Part shown: positions 1 to 8,858 of the stretch, piece after piece
Layout of the letters: every line of letters starts with the position of its first letter
How positions within the stretch are numbered: the first letter of the stretch is position 1
Assembly (NCBI GenBank): GCA_019636795.1
Contig: JAHBWW010000007.1
Location: 96,896-160,895 of the forward strand
Source: Phycisphaeraceae bacterium
GTDB lineage: Bacteria > Planctomycetota > Phycisphaerae > Phycisphaerales > UBA1924
DNA: 64,000 bases
Reading direction: 5' to 3'
Notes under the pieces: model-generated
The model's database searches: none
What the model saw: the letters and a program-made list of their open reading frames with translations, nothing else
What the model was told of the DNA's origin: nothing
Position numbers and translations under genes: made by a program

Positions 1-1
1 A

Positions 2-472
2 CATCCGGAGATCTGGAAGGACCTTCGCGCCCCGGCTGTGCTCACGCCTCACCCCGGTGAGTTCGTTCGTCTCGAACGAGCGGTTAAGTCGAACAGCAAC
101 GGATCAATTCCCGCGACCGATGACGAGCGCGAAGAGCGCTGCGCCGCGCTGGCACAACGTCTCGGGGCTGTGGTTGTGCTCAAGGGGGCGGGAACGATCG
201 TCAGCGACGGGACCCGCGTATGGCGATGCGACGCGGGGCACCCATGTCTGGCTACGGGCGGCACGGGCGATGTGCTCGCGGGTGTCATCGGCGGATTGAT
301 CGCTGCTACGGGCAGCCCATGCGATTGCTTTATACTCGCAGCAATCGCAGTCATGGCGCACGCCCGGGCTGGCGAGACATGGGCACGCACGCGCGGGGCA
401 TCGGCGGGGATGCTTGCCACCGAACTTGCGGAGCTGATCCCGGCTGAACTCGAATGTCTGCGTCAGGCCTGA
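2..472 (+). CDS. nnrD: ADP-dependent NAD(P)H-hydrate dehydratase, C-terminal part (5' end outside window)
   Basis: The frame is open from the first bases of the window, so the N-terminus is missing; 156 residues remain. They carry the two hallmarks of the NnrD/YjeF C-terminal (ribokinase-like) domain: LTPHPGEF near the start and the anion-hole/catalytic loop GGTGDVLAG about 85 residues later. By family, the enzyme uses ADP to dehydrate damaged NAD(P)HX back to NAD(P)H in the cytoplasm. Whether an NnrE epimerase domain is fused upstream cannot be seen. The next gene is convergent, 23 nt away. Confidence 0.9.
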   Translation, partial: HPEIWKDLRAPAVLTPHPGEFVRLERAVKSNSNGSIPATDDEREERCAALAQRLGAVVVLKGAGTIVSDGTRVWRCDAGHPCLATGGTGDVLAGVIGGLIAATGSPCDCFILAAIAVMAHARAGETWARTRGASAGMLATELAELIPAELECLRQA

Positions 473-495
473 TCGCCCACCCCGAGCACGCGGTG

Positions 496-669
496 CTACT
501 TGAGCACAACGATCAGCGCGTGGATGAGACCTGGGATGTAGAACAGGAAACACAGAATGATGTTCACAATCAGCGCCAGGCCGATGCCTTTGACCAGCCC
601 CACCGCCAGAGGCGGGAGCAGAATCGCGATGATAACCATAAGCAGCTTGTTGGTTGTGATGTCGCTCAT
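496..669 (-). CDS. Pmp3/YqaE family small membrane protein
   Basis: A 57-residue protein with two hydrophobic helices (from LLMVIIAILLPPLAVGLVKG and from ALIVNIILCFLFYIPGLIHA), the layout and PP/YIPG signature of the Pmp3 (UPF0057) family of tiny inner-membrane proteins, which in other organisms respond to salt, cold or membrane-potential stress. I chose the ATG at 669 rather than one 33 nt upstream because family members start just before the first helix and an AGGGGGG purine run sits 4 nt before this ATG. It is divergent from the GNAT gene. Confidence 0.85.
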   Translation of the reverse strand: MSDITTNKLLMVIIAILLPPLAVGLVKGIGLALIVNIILCFLFYIPGLIHALIVVLK

Positions 670-768
670 AAATCCCCCTTCGCCTCTTGGGCGTGGTTGC
701 AACTCTGCGAGAGTCTAACCATATCGCAGCAAACCTGCAACCTTGTGTATAAATGGCCCCCGCGGTTC

Positions 769-774
769 TATCGT
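769..774 (+). promoter_or_regulatory. candidate -10 element for a leaderless GNAT mRNA
   Basis: TATCGT ends 5 nt before the ATG at 780, and no Shine-Dalgarno sequence is visible. It is the weakest member of a set of similar sites in this window (see findings). Confidence 0.25.
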
Positions 775-779
775 GTTCA

Positions 780-1613
780 ATGATCGATCCGGCACACATT
801 GCACAACTCGAAGAATGTCGACAGGCCCTCGGTGTGGCCGAGATTGCCGATCTGGCCGAACCCATCATGGGCGGGATGATGTCATTCACAGCCCCCGGTT
901 CGTGGACGAATCAAGCCTGCGGCATGGCGATCGATGGACCCGTGACCGACGCGGATCTCGATCGCCTTGTCGAGTTCTATGTCTCGCGCGGGTGCGCCCC
1001 GCGCGTCGAGCTCTGTCCGTTTGCGGACAAAACCCTCATCGAGGGCCTCGCGGCTCGCGGGTTTGTGCTGGCCGACTTCGAGACAGTTCTTGCCCGTTCA
1101 ATCAACCTTGGTGCAGGCGACCTGGCGCTCGCGTGTCGCCCGCCGGAAGGCATCGAAATCCGCCGTATTGATCCAGGCGATCCGGCGCAGGTTGATCAGT
1201 GGATCCGTGTGTCCAGTTCCGGGTTTATTCAGCCCGATAGCGCGGGATTTGCAACTTTCTATGAAGCCTCTCGCCGCGTGGCGGTTCACCCGCGCATGGC
1301 GTGCTTCATCGCGGTGCAGAGCGCTCAGGTGGTTGGAGCCGGCGGGGTCGAAGTTGCGTCGCCTCTGGGCACGGATTCGATCGCGTGTCTCGTTGCGACA
1401 TCCGTCCTGCCCGACTTTCGTCGCCGGGGTGTGCAGCAGGCACTGATCTCGGCCAGACTCGCACATGCCCGCGAGCAGGGGGCGATCTGGGCGACGATTC
1501 AATCCAAACCGCGGATCTCGACCGAGCGCAACGCCCGCCGCCTTGGATTCGAAACGGCGTATACGAAGTGCGTGCTTGTGCTCCGCAGGCCTGATCTGAT
1601 CGAATCACCCTAG
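780..1613 (+). CDS. GNAT family N-acetyltransferase
   Basis: 277 residues. The C-terminal half holds a GNAT acetyl-CoA-binding motif A: a beta strand (CLVATSVLPDF) followed by RRRGVQQALISARLAHA, the R-R-x-G-x-x-x-A pyrophosphate loop and helix, then a region ending ARRLGFETAY, typical of the GNAT C-terminus. The N-terminal 130 residues resemble the extra, degenerate N-lobe seen in two-domain GNATs. The substrate cannot be read from the sequence. The ATG at 780 was chosen over an in-frame ATG 27 nt upstream because it follows a -10-like hexamer. tRNA-Thr lies directly downstream on the opposite strand. Confidence 0.82.
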   Translation: MIDPAHIAQLEECRQALGVAEIADLAEPIMGGMMSFTAPGSWTNQACGMAIDGPVTDADLDRLVEFYVSRGCAPRVELCPFADKTLIEGLAARGFVLADFETVLARSINLGAGDLALACRPPEGIEIRRIDPGDPAQVDQWIRVSSSGFIQPDSAGFATFYEASRRVAVHPRMACFIAVQSAQVVGAGGVEVASPLGTDSIACLVATSVLPDFRRRGVQQALISARLAHAREQGAIWATIQSKPRISTERNARRLGFETAYTKCVLVLRRPDLIESP

Positions 1614-1638
1614 AAACGGGGATGGGGCATGCGCAGAA

Positions 1639-1711
1639 AGCCACCTACTGGACTCGAACCAGCGACCTGAGCTTTACGAAAGCTCCGCTCTACCAACTGA
1701 GCTAAGGTGGC
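1639..1711 (-). tRNA. tRNA-Thr (anticodon CGU)
   Basis: Cloverleaf read on the minus strand: acceptor GCCACCT pairs with AGGTGGC; D arm GCTC-AGTTGGTA-GAGC; anticodon arm GAGCT-TTCGTAA-AGCTC, giving anticodon CGT (CGU, reads ACG); T arm GCTGG-TTCGAGT-CCAGT with one G-U pair. 73 nt, discriminator U, no encoded CCA. It sits 37 nt downstream of hflX on the same strand, so it may be processed from an hflX read-through transcript. Confidence 0.97.
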
Positions 1712-1748
1712 AAACCCCGACTGTCCGAGGCCCCGAAGTATCGGCGCA

Positions 1749-3206
1749 TCAACCCGGCAAGTCCAACGCCGGTGCTGCCTGGGCATCGGTTTGCCCGGCC
1801 ACCGCTTCGTCACGGAGTACTTCAATGCCGGCCCCCATCGCCACGACCCGCGACAACTGCCTTGCGCCGATCCGCACGCGCAGCCGAACCCGCTCATCTT
1901 CGTACATCCGTTCGAGCACCACGCCGCGACTTTCGAGCGTGTGGACAGCGCGGCTGAGCGACATTGGTACACGAACCTCGACCTCGCGCATCGGCCCGCG
2001 GACCTGTTCGAGAACGAACTGCCGCAACTCCTCGTGCCCGATGCGCCTCGGATCCGATTGAGCATCGAGCGCACAGATCGCGATCGACCCGGGCCGCTTG
2101 GCCTGCCAGACGAGCATGTCGCGGTTGTCGGAGAGTCGATCGACCTTATTCAGCAGCACAAGACGCTGGGGCCTCTGCCAGACACGCGCGATCCCAGCCC
2201 CATCGCGCACCAGTGCGCGATGCTGACGTCGCTCGTGCTCCTCGACCTCGTCGAACAGATCGTCGAGCGTCTGGTTCACCGTTTCGAGTTGCATTTCCGC
2301 TGCCGGGTCCGAGATATCAAGCACGATCAGGAGCAGATCGGCGTGTGTCGCCTCTTCGAGCGTCGCGCGAAACGACGCCACCAACTGGTGCGGAAGATCG
2401 CGCACAAACCCGACCGTATCCGACAGCAGCACCGTCTCGCCGCCGCCAAGATCCCACTGGCGCGTGCGTGTCATCAAGGTCGCGAACAGGCGATCGTCAG
2501 CGTACGCGCCCCCGGTCGTCAGAGTGTTGAACAGCGTGCTCTTGCCCGCGTTGGTGTATCCGACCAGTCCGACAGTGAAGTTCTCGATGTTGCGCTGCGA
2601 GACTGCGCGGCGCTTGCGTTCCTGGATGACCCGAAGTTCGGCCTGCAACTGGTTCTTGCGCTGTTGCACGAGTCTTCGGTCGATTTCAAGCTGCTGCTCG
2701 CCAGGCCCGCGCGTGCCCACGCCGCCAATTCCGCCCGAACCCACAATACGCTCGAGGTGGTCCCACATCGCCCGCAGCCTCGGATATGTGTACTCGAGCT
2801 GCGCGATCTCAACCTGCAACTTGGCCTCGTGCGTCGTCGCGCGGCTGGCGAAAATGTCAAGGATCAACTCTGACCGATCGAGCACCTTCCGCTCGGTGAT
2901 CTTCTCGATCGACGCGATCTGCTTGGGCGACAGGTCATGATCGAAGATAATCGTCTGGGCTTTGAGTTCCTCGCAGAGCGCCTTGAGTTCCTCGACTTTA
3001 CCCTTGCCCATGTATGTCCCGGCTTCGGGGCGCTCACGCCGTTGCTCGAGCGTGCCGACGACGACGGCCCCGGCCTGCTTGGCCAGTTCTGCAAGTTCGC
3101 CGAACGGGTCAGCAAATTCGTACCTGTCTGTAGGCAATCGCACCGCTGCCAGAACGGCGCGTTCTGATTCAACCTTGATGGACGATCGTTCCTTTGATGG
3201 GGGCAT
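1749..3206 (-). CDS. hflX: GTPase HflX, ribosome-splitting factor
   Basis: 485 residues. The N-terminal HflX domain contains the glycine-rich GSGGIGGVGTRGPGEQQLE segment typical of the family, then a TRAFAC GTPase domain: G1 GYTNAGKST, G3 DTVGF, G4 NKVD. By family it binds the 50S subunit and splits stalled ribosomes during stress. The ATG at 3206 was chosen because the upstream extension would overlap the divergent protease gene, and because TACAGT ends 7 nt before it, suggesting a leaderless mRNA. tRNA-Thr follows on the same strand. Confidence 0.95.
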   Translation of the reverse strand: MPPSKERSSIKVESERAVLAAVRLPTDRYEFADPFGELAELAKQAGAVVVGTLEQRRERPEAGTYMGKGKVEELKALCEELKAQTIIFDHDLSPKQIASIEKITERKVLDRSELILDIFASRATTHEAKLQVEIAQLEYTYPRLRAMWDHLERIVGSGGIGGVGTRGPGEQQLEIDRRLVQQRKNQLQAELRVIQERKRRAVSQRNIENFTVGLVGYTNAGKSTLFNTLTTGGAYADDRLFATLMTRTRQWDLGGGETVLLSDTVGFVRDLPHQLVASFRATLEEATHADLLLIVLDISDPAAEMQLETVNQTLDDLFDEVEEHERRQHRALVRDGAGIARVWQRPQRLVLLNKVDRLSDNRDMLVWQAKRPGSIAICALDAQSDPRRIGHEELRQFVLEQVRGPMREVEVRVPMSLSRAVHTLESRGVVLERMYEDERVRLRVRIGARQLSRVVAMGAGIEVLRDEAVAGQTDAQAAPALDLPG

Positions 3207-3213
3207 ACCAGAG

Positions 3214-3219
3214 ACTGTA
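3214..3219 (-). promoter_or_regulatory. candidate -10 element for leaderless hflX mRNA
   Basis: On the minus strand TACAGT is followed by 7 nt and then the hflX ATG. There is no Shine-Dalgarno sequence and no clear -35 box. Confidence 0.4.
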
Positions 3220-3303
3220 GGTCGCCGCAATGACCGCGCCCCTTCGAACAAGTGCGATCCTCCATACGATACACGATCAGTCCCACGCTTTCGGAGCCGA
3301 ACC

Positions 3304-4950
3304 ATGACCAGACGCACTCGCGAGCTCTCGCTTTTCTCACTCCTCGGGGTGGCCGTTGTCGGCTCGACCCTGGCAATCGTGCAGAGCCAGAGCGACTACG
3401 CCTTCTTTGACCCAATGATCGACGTCAAGGCCATGATCGACCGCCTGTATGTGCATGACGTTGACAGCGACGCACTCCAGACGGCTGCGATTCAGGGCCT
3501 CATCGACGCACTCGACGACCCGCACACCATCTACATCCCCCCCGCCGACGCAAGCGAGTTCAACAAATCCCTGAGCGGCGAATACGTCGGCATCGGGTCC
3601 GAAGTCAGTCTCCGCGATGGCTGGCTCACCATCATGAATCCGATGGACGATTCGCCCTCACTCGCAGCCGGCCTGCGCCCCGACGATCAGGTCCGCGCCA
3701 TCGACGGCCAATCAACACAGGGGCTCAGCGTCGAGAATTGCATCGCCCTCCTTCAGGGCAAGCCCAACACGCCTGTTGTGCTGACGATTCAACGCGCAGG
3801 CGAAACGCTCGATGTCACCGTCATTCGCGATCACATCAAAACACGCGATGTCCAAGGCTTCGCACGCAATCTGGCTGGCGACGGTCGATGGCGATTCCTC
3901 ATCGACCCACAGCACGCCATCGCCTATGTACGCATCGCTCGCTTCACCGATCGCATCACCGACGAGGTCAAGGCTGCTCTTGACGAAGCGAAGATCGAAG
4001 CCAACCGCGATCTGGCTGGCGTCATCCTCGACATGCGCGACGATCCGGGCGGCAGACTCGACGAAGCGATTCGATTGGCCGATCTCTTTCTCGAAAGTGG
4101 CATCATCGTCTCGACCCGAGGCCGCCAGCAACCCGAAGCCGTCGCCCACGCAACACCCGGCGACTCATACGAGCGTGTGCCGCTTGCTGTCCTCATCAAC
4201 GCCCGCAGTGCATCAGCCAGCGAGATCGTCGCCGGCGCGCTCGCCGACAACGATCGCGCCATCATCGTCGGCACACGCAGTTTCGGCAAGGGCAGCGTCC
4301 AGAGCGTTCGACCAATCCCCACCAAGCCCGGAGCCTTTCTCAAAATCACCGAACAACTCTACTACCTCCCGTCTGGCCGATGCCTCGATCGCACACCCGA
4401 CGCGACAGTCTGGGGCGTCGATCCAACGCCGGGCTACTTCGTTCCGATCGACGATGCGCAGGACTTTGAACGTCGAATCGTGCGCCGCCAGCGCGAGATC
4501 ATCCGCCTGGGAACCAACGCCGACACAGTAACCGACGATTGGGCTTCGCCCCAGTGGATCGCTGAAGCGATCAAGGATCCGCAACTGTCAATGGCGATGC
4601 AGGCAACTCAATCTCACGCCGCAACTGGTTCCTGGCCCGAAGTCGATGCCTCACGCGTCGCCCCCGACGCCATCCAAGCCGACGAGATCGCACGACTCAT
4701 GCTCCGCCGCGATCGCATCGAACGCGAGCTCGATCGTGTACTGCGGCAACTCAGTGCTCTCGATGCCGGGATCAATCACTCGACTGCCCCGCGCGACCTG
4801 TGGGACGACGAACTCAGCGTCGCTGGCGGCACACTCATCGTCAAAGATGCCCGCGGCGAGCCCGTGGCCACCCTGCGCATCAACAACCCGAATCTCGAAC
4901 TGTGGCTCCTCGAGGCCGGCGTCGAGCCAATCACCGACGGAGACTCCTGA
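3304..4950 (+). CDS. S41 family C-terminal processing protease with PDZ domain
   Basis: 548 residues with an N-terminal membrane anchor (LFSLLGVAVVGSTLAIV), so it acts in the periplasm. A PDZ domain follows (about 95-185, with GIGSEVSL and AAGLRPDDQVRAIDG), then the S41 catalytic core: RDDPGGRLDEAI, the nucleophile serine in ARSASASEIVAGAL (near residue 304) and the general-base lysine in RSFGKGSVQ (near 328). This is the CtpA/Prc Ser-Lys dyad. The last 150 residues form a charged, probably helical tail. The stop is followed after 1 nt by the tsaD start, so the two are probably co-transcribed. The ATG at 3304 directly precedes the anchor. Confidence 0.93.
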   Translation: MTRRTRELSLFSLLGVAVVGSTLAIVQSQSDYAFFDPMIDVKAMIDRLYVHDVDSDALQTAAIQGLIDALDDPHTIYIPPADASEFNKSLSGEYVGIGSEVSLRDGWLTIMNPMDDSPSLAAGLRPDDQVRAIDGQSTQGLSVENCIALLQGKPNTPVVLTIQRAGETLDVTVIRDHIKTRDVQGFARNLAGDGRWRFLIDPQHAIAYVRIARFTDRITDEVKAALDEAKIEANRDLAGVILDMRDDPGGRLDEAIRLADLFLESGIIVSTRGRQQPEAVAHATPGDSYERVPLAVLINARSASASEIVAGALADNDRAIIVGTRSFGKGSVQSVRPIPTKPGAFLKITEQLYYLPSGRCLDRTPDATVWGVDPTPGYFVPIDDAQDFERRIVRRQREIIRLGTNADTVTDDWASPQWIAEAIKDPQLSMAMQATQSHAATGSWPEVDASRVAPDAIQADEIARLMLRRDRIERELDRVLRQLSALDAGINHSTAPRDLWDDELSVAGGTLIVKDARGEPVATLRINNPNLELWLLEAGVEPITDGDS

Positions 4951-4951
4951 C

Positions 4952-6025
4952 GTGATCGTTCTCGGCATCGAGTCTTCGTGCGATGAAACCGCAGCAGCAA
5001 TCGTAGTGGACGGCGTGCAGGTTCGCTCCAATGTCATCGCATCGCAGTTTGATCTGCATGCCGAGTATGGCGGCGTCGTGCCCGAGATTGCAAGCCGCGC
5101 GCATGCCGAGCGCATTCGCGCCGTCATTCGCAGCGCGCTGAACAGCGCTAACGTCACATTGCGCGACGTTGATCTTGTCGCCGTCGGCCACCGTCCGGGA
5201 CTCATCGGCTCGCTGCTCGTGGGCGTCGCCGCGGCCAAATCGCTCGCATGGGCACTTGGTCGTCCGCTTGTCGGCGTCGATCATCTGCACGCTCACCTCT
5301 ACGCCGCCGCCATGACTGCGCCCGATCCACTGGCTGCCTACCCGGCGCTTGGGCTTGTCGTCAGCGGCGGACACACCTCCCTTTTCTGGTGCACTTCACC
5401 AACTTCGCTCGTTCGCCTCGGCAGCACGCGTGATGACGCCATCGGCGAAGCATTCGACAAGGTCGCAAGTATCCTCGACCTGCCTCAGCCAGGTGGACCC
5501 GCGATCGACCGCCTCGCACACGCACCAGATGCCAACGATCGCGCGTTCGACTTTCCGATCGCACGCCTCGAACACGACTCGCTCGATTTCTCGTTCAGTG
5601 GGCTCAAGACCGCTGTGCTCTATGCTGTGCGAGGGACACCGCGTCGCGATGTTCCGGGCGGCTTTGCCCGTGAAACGCCCGCGATGCTCGATGATGCGCG
5701 AAAGCGCAATCTCGCAGCATCATTTCAGCGTGCCGCAGTTCACGCCATTGTCATCAAACTACGCCGCGCGATCGACGCTGTGGGCGAGCCTCCACGTTCG
5801 CTCCTTGTCGGTGGAGGTGTGTCCGCAAACTCGCGCTTAAGGCGGGAACTTATGGAATTCGCTCGTACAAACGGACTTTCGCTGCATTTGCCGCCGGTGG
5901 ATATGTGTGTGGATAACGCAGCCATGATCGCGGCCCTCGGTGCGCGCGTGCTGGTCGATCGGGGGCCTGACGACCTGACGCTTACCGCATCACCCAGCGC
6001 CACGAGCGATGCTGAGTCCGTATAA
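4952..6025 (+). CDS. tsaD: tRNA N6-adenosine threonylcarbamoyltransferase TsaD
   Basis: 357 residues starting with GTG and the family N-terminus VIVLGIESSCDETAAA. The ASKHA-fold features are present: metal-binding VDHLHAHLYA (near residues 110-118), nucleotide loop VSGGHTSLF and VGGGVSANSRLR near the C-terminus. TsaD transfers the threonylcarbamoyl group from TC-AMP to A37 of ANN-decoding tRNAs (t6A), working with TsaB and TsaE, which are not in this window. The start lies 1 nt after the protease stop codon, consistent with translational coupling. Confidence 0.96.
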   Translation: MIVLGIESSCDETAAAIVVDGVQVRSNVIASQFDLHAEYGGVVPEIASRAHAERIRAVIRSALNSANVTLRDVDLVAVGHRPGLIGSLLVGVAAAKSLAWALGRPLVGVDHLHAHLYAAAMTAPDPLAAYPALGLVVSGGHTSLFWCTSPTSLVRLGSTRDDAIGEAFDKVASILDLPQPGGPAIDRLAHAPDANDRAFDFPIARLEHDSLDFSFSGLKTAVLYAVRGTPRRDVPGGFARETPAMLDDARKRNLAASFQRAAVHAIVIKLRRAIDAVGEPPRSLLVGGGVSANSRLRRELMEFARTNGLSLHLPPVDMCVDNAAMIAALGARVLVDRGPDDLTLTASPSATSDAESV

Positions 6026-6287
6026 CGCCAGGACTTTTACGTTTGACATGTCGTGCGTGCGGATTGCGCAGATTTTGCGCTTCAGTTTTGTGCCCGCTCA
6101 TGGCTGGTTGATTCATCCGTGCCGTAGCAGAATGCCGATACTGACTCGCCGGAGGGAGAGAGACCCCCCCGAAAGAGCAGATCGTGCGTTCCCAATGAAC
6201 CATCGCCGTGCGGTAAGATGTCAGCAACATCGCTCCCATGACGGCGTTCTGCTGGTCAAGCATCTTTGATTTCTGGAGTGATTTTTC
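6026..6287. other. intergenic region, no gene seen
   Basis: 262 nt between tsaD and the small cysteine-pair protein. I find no convincing reading frame, tRNA or terminator. The only clear signal is a GGAG 11 nt before the next start codon. Confidence 0.5.
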
Positions 6288-6533
6288 ATGTCTGAGCGTC
6301 TGCCCGGTCAACCTGCCGCTGCCAACAAGCCGGTGAGGGTCTGCCCGCAGTGCATGCACCCGACGCGAAAGTTGTACCGCATCAAGCACCAGGCGCTGGG
6401 CGATTGGGATTTCGCGTGCGCCGTATGTCACGCGCGATTGATCGAGGACAACCCGCACTACGTCTATGGCGGGGCAATCTCGGGCACCCCGCGCCGTCGC
6501 CGCGCAAAGATGCCGCGCACGACTGAGTCCTGA
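6288..6533 (+). CDS. small protein with two cysteine pairs (putative zinc-binding), function unknown
   Basis: 81 residues with CPQC (near residue 20) and CAVC (near residue 47), a spacing compatible with a four-cysteine zinc ribbon, and a basic tail GTPRRRRAKMPR that could bind nucleic acid. A GGAG lies 11 nt before the ATG. I do not recognise the family. The next gene is convergent, only 10 nt away. Confidence 0.65.
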   Translation: MSERLPGQPAAANKPVRVCPQCMHPTRKLYRIKHQALGDWDFACAVCHARLIEDNPHYVYGGAISGTPRRRRAKMPRTTES

Positions 6534-6543
6534 ACCGCACCAA

Positions 6544-7317
6544 TCAGGTCTGCACTTCAATGAGTACGGGCGCGTGATCGGACACTTCCAGACCGCCTTG
6601 CCGATCAATCCATGTGCGCTCGACTCGCTTCTCCGCAGCCTTGTTTCCGATCAGGTAGTCAATGCGCCACCCACGATCGAGCGCTCGCGCATTGCCACGA
6701 TTCGACCACCACGAGTACGGCCCATCCACATCGCCATGCGCCGCACGCACGAAGTCACGCCACCCGCCATCGAGAAACTGGCTGAACCACGCGCGCTCAT
6801 GCGGCAGAAATCCTGATGTGCCTTCGTTGGCTTTGGCATAGAAGATGTCACGCGCGGTGTGCGCGATGTTGAAGTCTCCGCCAAGAATCGTCGGCACGCG
6901 CGAACTGAGAAACTGCTGCGCCCAAGGCATGAACGCCTTGAGCCAGCGGTCCTTCTCAGCCTGCCGATGCTCGCCCGAAGAGCCTGAAGGCAGATACACA
7001 CTGGCAACGCGCATCGGCCCGATACGCGCAACGATCAGTCGGCCCTCGTCGTCGGATGCTGCGCCCGCCAGCCCGATGCTCTCGATGGTCATCGGCTGGC
7101 GCGACAGCACCGCCGTACCCGAGTACCCAGGCTTGACTGCGGGATGCCAATGTACGTGCCAGTCGCTGCACAGCCCGAGCGACGCGATGGCCTGCTCAGG
7201 GGAAGCACGCACTTCCTGAAGAAGCAACACATCGGGCGCAAGTCGCGCGATATGCTCGACCAAGCCCTTGCGCGAAGCGGCTCGAATCCCGTTCACATTC
7301 CAGGTCGCGATTCGCAT
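6544..7317 (-). CDS. xth: exodeoxyribonuclease III (AP endonuclease family)
   Basis: 257 residues starting at the family N-terminus MRIATWNVNGIRAA. All exonuclease III/APE1 motifs are present: LLQEVR (metal-binding Glu), GDFNIAHTARDIF (catalytic Asp and Asn), DYLIGN, and the C-terminal SDHAPVLIEV (catalytic Asp-His). By family it is a cytoplasmic Mg-dependent AP endonuclease and 3'-5' exonuclease in base-excision repair. The ATG at 7317 was chosen over an in-frame start 84 nt upstream because the conserved beta strand begins at residue 2. TACACT lies 9 nt before this ATG. Confidence 0.95.
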   Translation of the reverse strand: MRIATWNVNGIRAASRKGLVEHIARLAPDVLLLQEVRASPEQAIASLGLCSDWHVHWHPAVKPGYSGTAVLSRQPMTIESIGLAGAASDDEGRLIVARIGPMRVASVYLPSGSSGEHRQAEKDRWLKAFMPWAQQFLSSRVPTILGGDFNIAHTARDIFYAKANEGTSGFLPHERAWFSQFLDGGWRDFVRAAHGDVDGPYSWWSNRGNARALDRGWRIDYLIGNKAAEKRVERTWIDRQGGLEVSDHAPVLIEVQT

Positions 7318-7378
7318 ATCAATGGCAGTGTAGATGGCCACGACGCGGGTTGGAAACAGCCCGGATTTGATCGCGGCC

Positions 7379-7417
7379 AAAAAAGACGAGGTCCGCGACA
7401 CAGTGCCGCGGACCTCG
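7379..7417 (-). terminator. rho-independent terminator after the pseudopilin gene
   Basis: An 11-bp perfect stem (7387-7397 with 7407-7417, 9-nt loop), followed on the minus strand after 2 nt by six T residues (7384-7379). It lies 31 nt beyond the pseudopilin stop codon and isolates it from xth. Confidence 0.88.
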
Positions 7418-7447
7418 CAAAGATTCTGGTCAATCTGTCCAGCAGGA

Positions 7448-8407
7448 TCAGTCGACGAAGATCGTGATGGTCAGGTTGGTACCCGCACCAGAGATGTTCG
7501 ACACCTGGCGGAGCCACGCGTTGCGCTGCTCGAAGGCAAGGTTGGCCGCGGTCACGATCGTGCGGTCGAGGTCGTTCTCGTTGACGAAGATGTTGTCCGG
7601 CTGAGTGCGGTTCGCTTCAGCCAGGCCCGAGAACGTGAAGATCAGCTTCTCGGGGTTCGGCTCGGTCGAGAACTCGACGTGAGCGTCGTTGAACCCGATG
7701 AGGCCTTCCCACTTGGTGCGGCTGCCGTGGATCAGCAGCGTGTTCGACAGCGTGCCGGTGGGCCCGGTCACGAGTTCCCACGCGGCCGTGGCGCCGCCGC
7801 CGGTGTATTCCGGACCGCGGTTGCTGAGCATGGCTTCAGTCGCGCTGAACGTGTTGGAGAACTGCGCCTTGCGCTTGCCGAACGGCATCGAGTGAGCGTA
7901 CGAGAAGTTGCCGATGGTCTGCTGGCCCGCGACTGCAGTCGTCGAGCTCTGGCACATCGGTGTGGCCGAGAACTTCGGATCCCACAGTGCGAATGCCGGC
8001 TCGGCCGCCCCGGTCGGGCTGGTCAGCTGGTATTCCTTGTACTGATCGTACTGGCCGTTCGGCTCGGTCGTGCCCTTGCACATTTCCGTCGGGATCGAAC
8101 CATCGAACACCAGGATCGAGAAGATGTTGCGGGTGGTGTCCTTGAGTGCCGGATTCGCGACTGTCGCGCCAGCAATGGTCTTGTTGTTCCTGTCCAGACG
8201 GCTGGGCAGGGGGTACGAGTCGCGGTTGCTGTTGGCAAAGACCGCCATCGACTGCAGAATGTTGCGAATCTGAGTCGAGTCCTTGAGCTGCTGGGCCGTA
8301 CGACGAGCCTTGCTCAATGCCGGCAGAAGGATGCCGATGAGCAGGGCGATGATCGCGATCACGACCAGCAGTTCGATCAACGTGAAACCACTACGAGACT
8401 TTTTCAT
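7448..8407 (-). CDS. type II secretion/type IV pilin-like pseudopilin
   Basis: 319 residues. The N-terminus MKKSRSGFTLIELLVVIAII is a prepilin leader: basic residues, cleavage after Gly before the methylated Phe, Glu at +5 and a hydrophobic helix. Prepilin peptidase should process it. The rest is a soluble domain without strong motifs, similar in style to the many paralogous pseudopilins of Planctomycetota. It is single-copy here, without other secretion genes, so it may be a stand-alone surface protein. TGGAG 10 nt before the ATG at 8407 supports this start. Confidence 0.88.
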   Translation of the reverse strand: MKKSRSGFTLIELLVVIAIIALLIGILLPALSKARRTAQQLKDSTQIRNILQSMAVFANSNRDSYPLPSRLDRNNKTIAGATVANPALKDTTRNIFSILVFDGSIPTEMCKGTTEPNGQYDQYKEYQLTSPTGAAEPAFALWDPKFSATPMCQSSTTAVAGQQTIGNFSYAHSMPFGKRKAQFSNTFSATEAMLSNRGPEYTGGGATAAWELVTGPTGTLSNTLLIHGSRTKWEGLIGFNDAHVEFSTEPNPEKLIFTFSGLAEANRTQPDNIFVNENDLDRTIVTAANLAFEQRNAWLRQVSNISGAGTNLTITIFVD

Positions 8408-8858
8408 GACTATTTCTCCACATGACTTGTGTCGGGCACATGACAGGTGCCACGACGATTCCCTGAACAACACTCGCCGATGACAGGAGTTCGATTCAGG
8501 TGCCGCTCTGCCGGGACAATCCCGAACAGACGCACCGCCACTGAATACGAATCTTGCTCCGGCACGATTCCGGGTCCATCCCTCGAAGGTAGAGTGACAC
8601 CAAGCGTCACCATACGCCTCTTAAGCCGACGATCATCCTCAGCGAAAAACCCGGTTTCGCGCCGAGGGCCAACTTGTCGGCCGCATGTGGAGGAAAAATC
8701 CGGTGGATGACACCACCAAATCAGGGCATTGCGATCAAAACTCATGCCCACATGCTGCCAGTCTGTGCACAGACCCTTGATACAATACACGATCCGGACG
8801 TTTGGCTCAACCGGTTGCATCCGTTCGTTCACAAAACTTGATCAGGAACACACAATTC
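8408..8858. other. divergent intergenic region between pseudopilin and RidA genes
   Basis: 451 nt, presumably holding both promoters. TACAAT at 8781-8786 could be a -10 box for the RidA gene, but no good -35 box sits at the right distance. A short inverted repeat GTGAC-N7-GTCAC lies near 8594. I see no gene here. Confidence 0.4.

Noticed and set aside
7334..8425. 363-codon plus-strand frame opposite the pseudopilin gene
   Set aside because: The minus-strand pseudopilin has a classic prepilin leader, ribosome site and terminator; the plus frame is a shadow.
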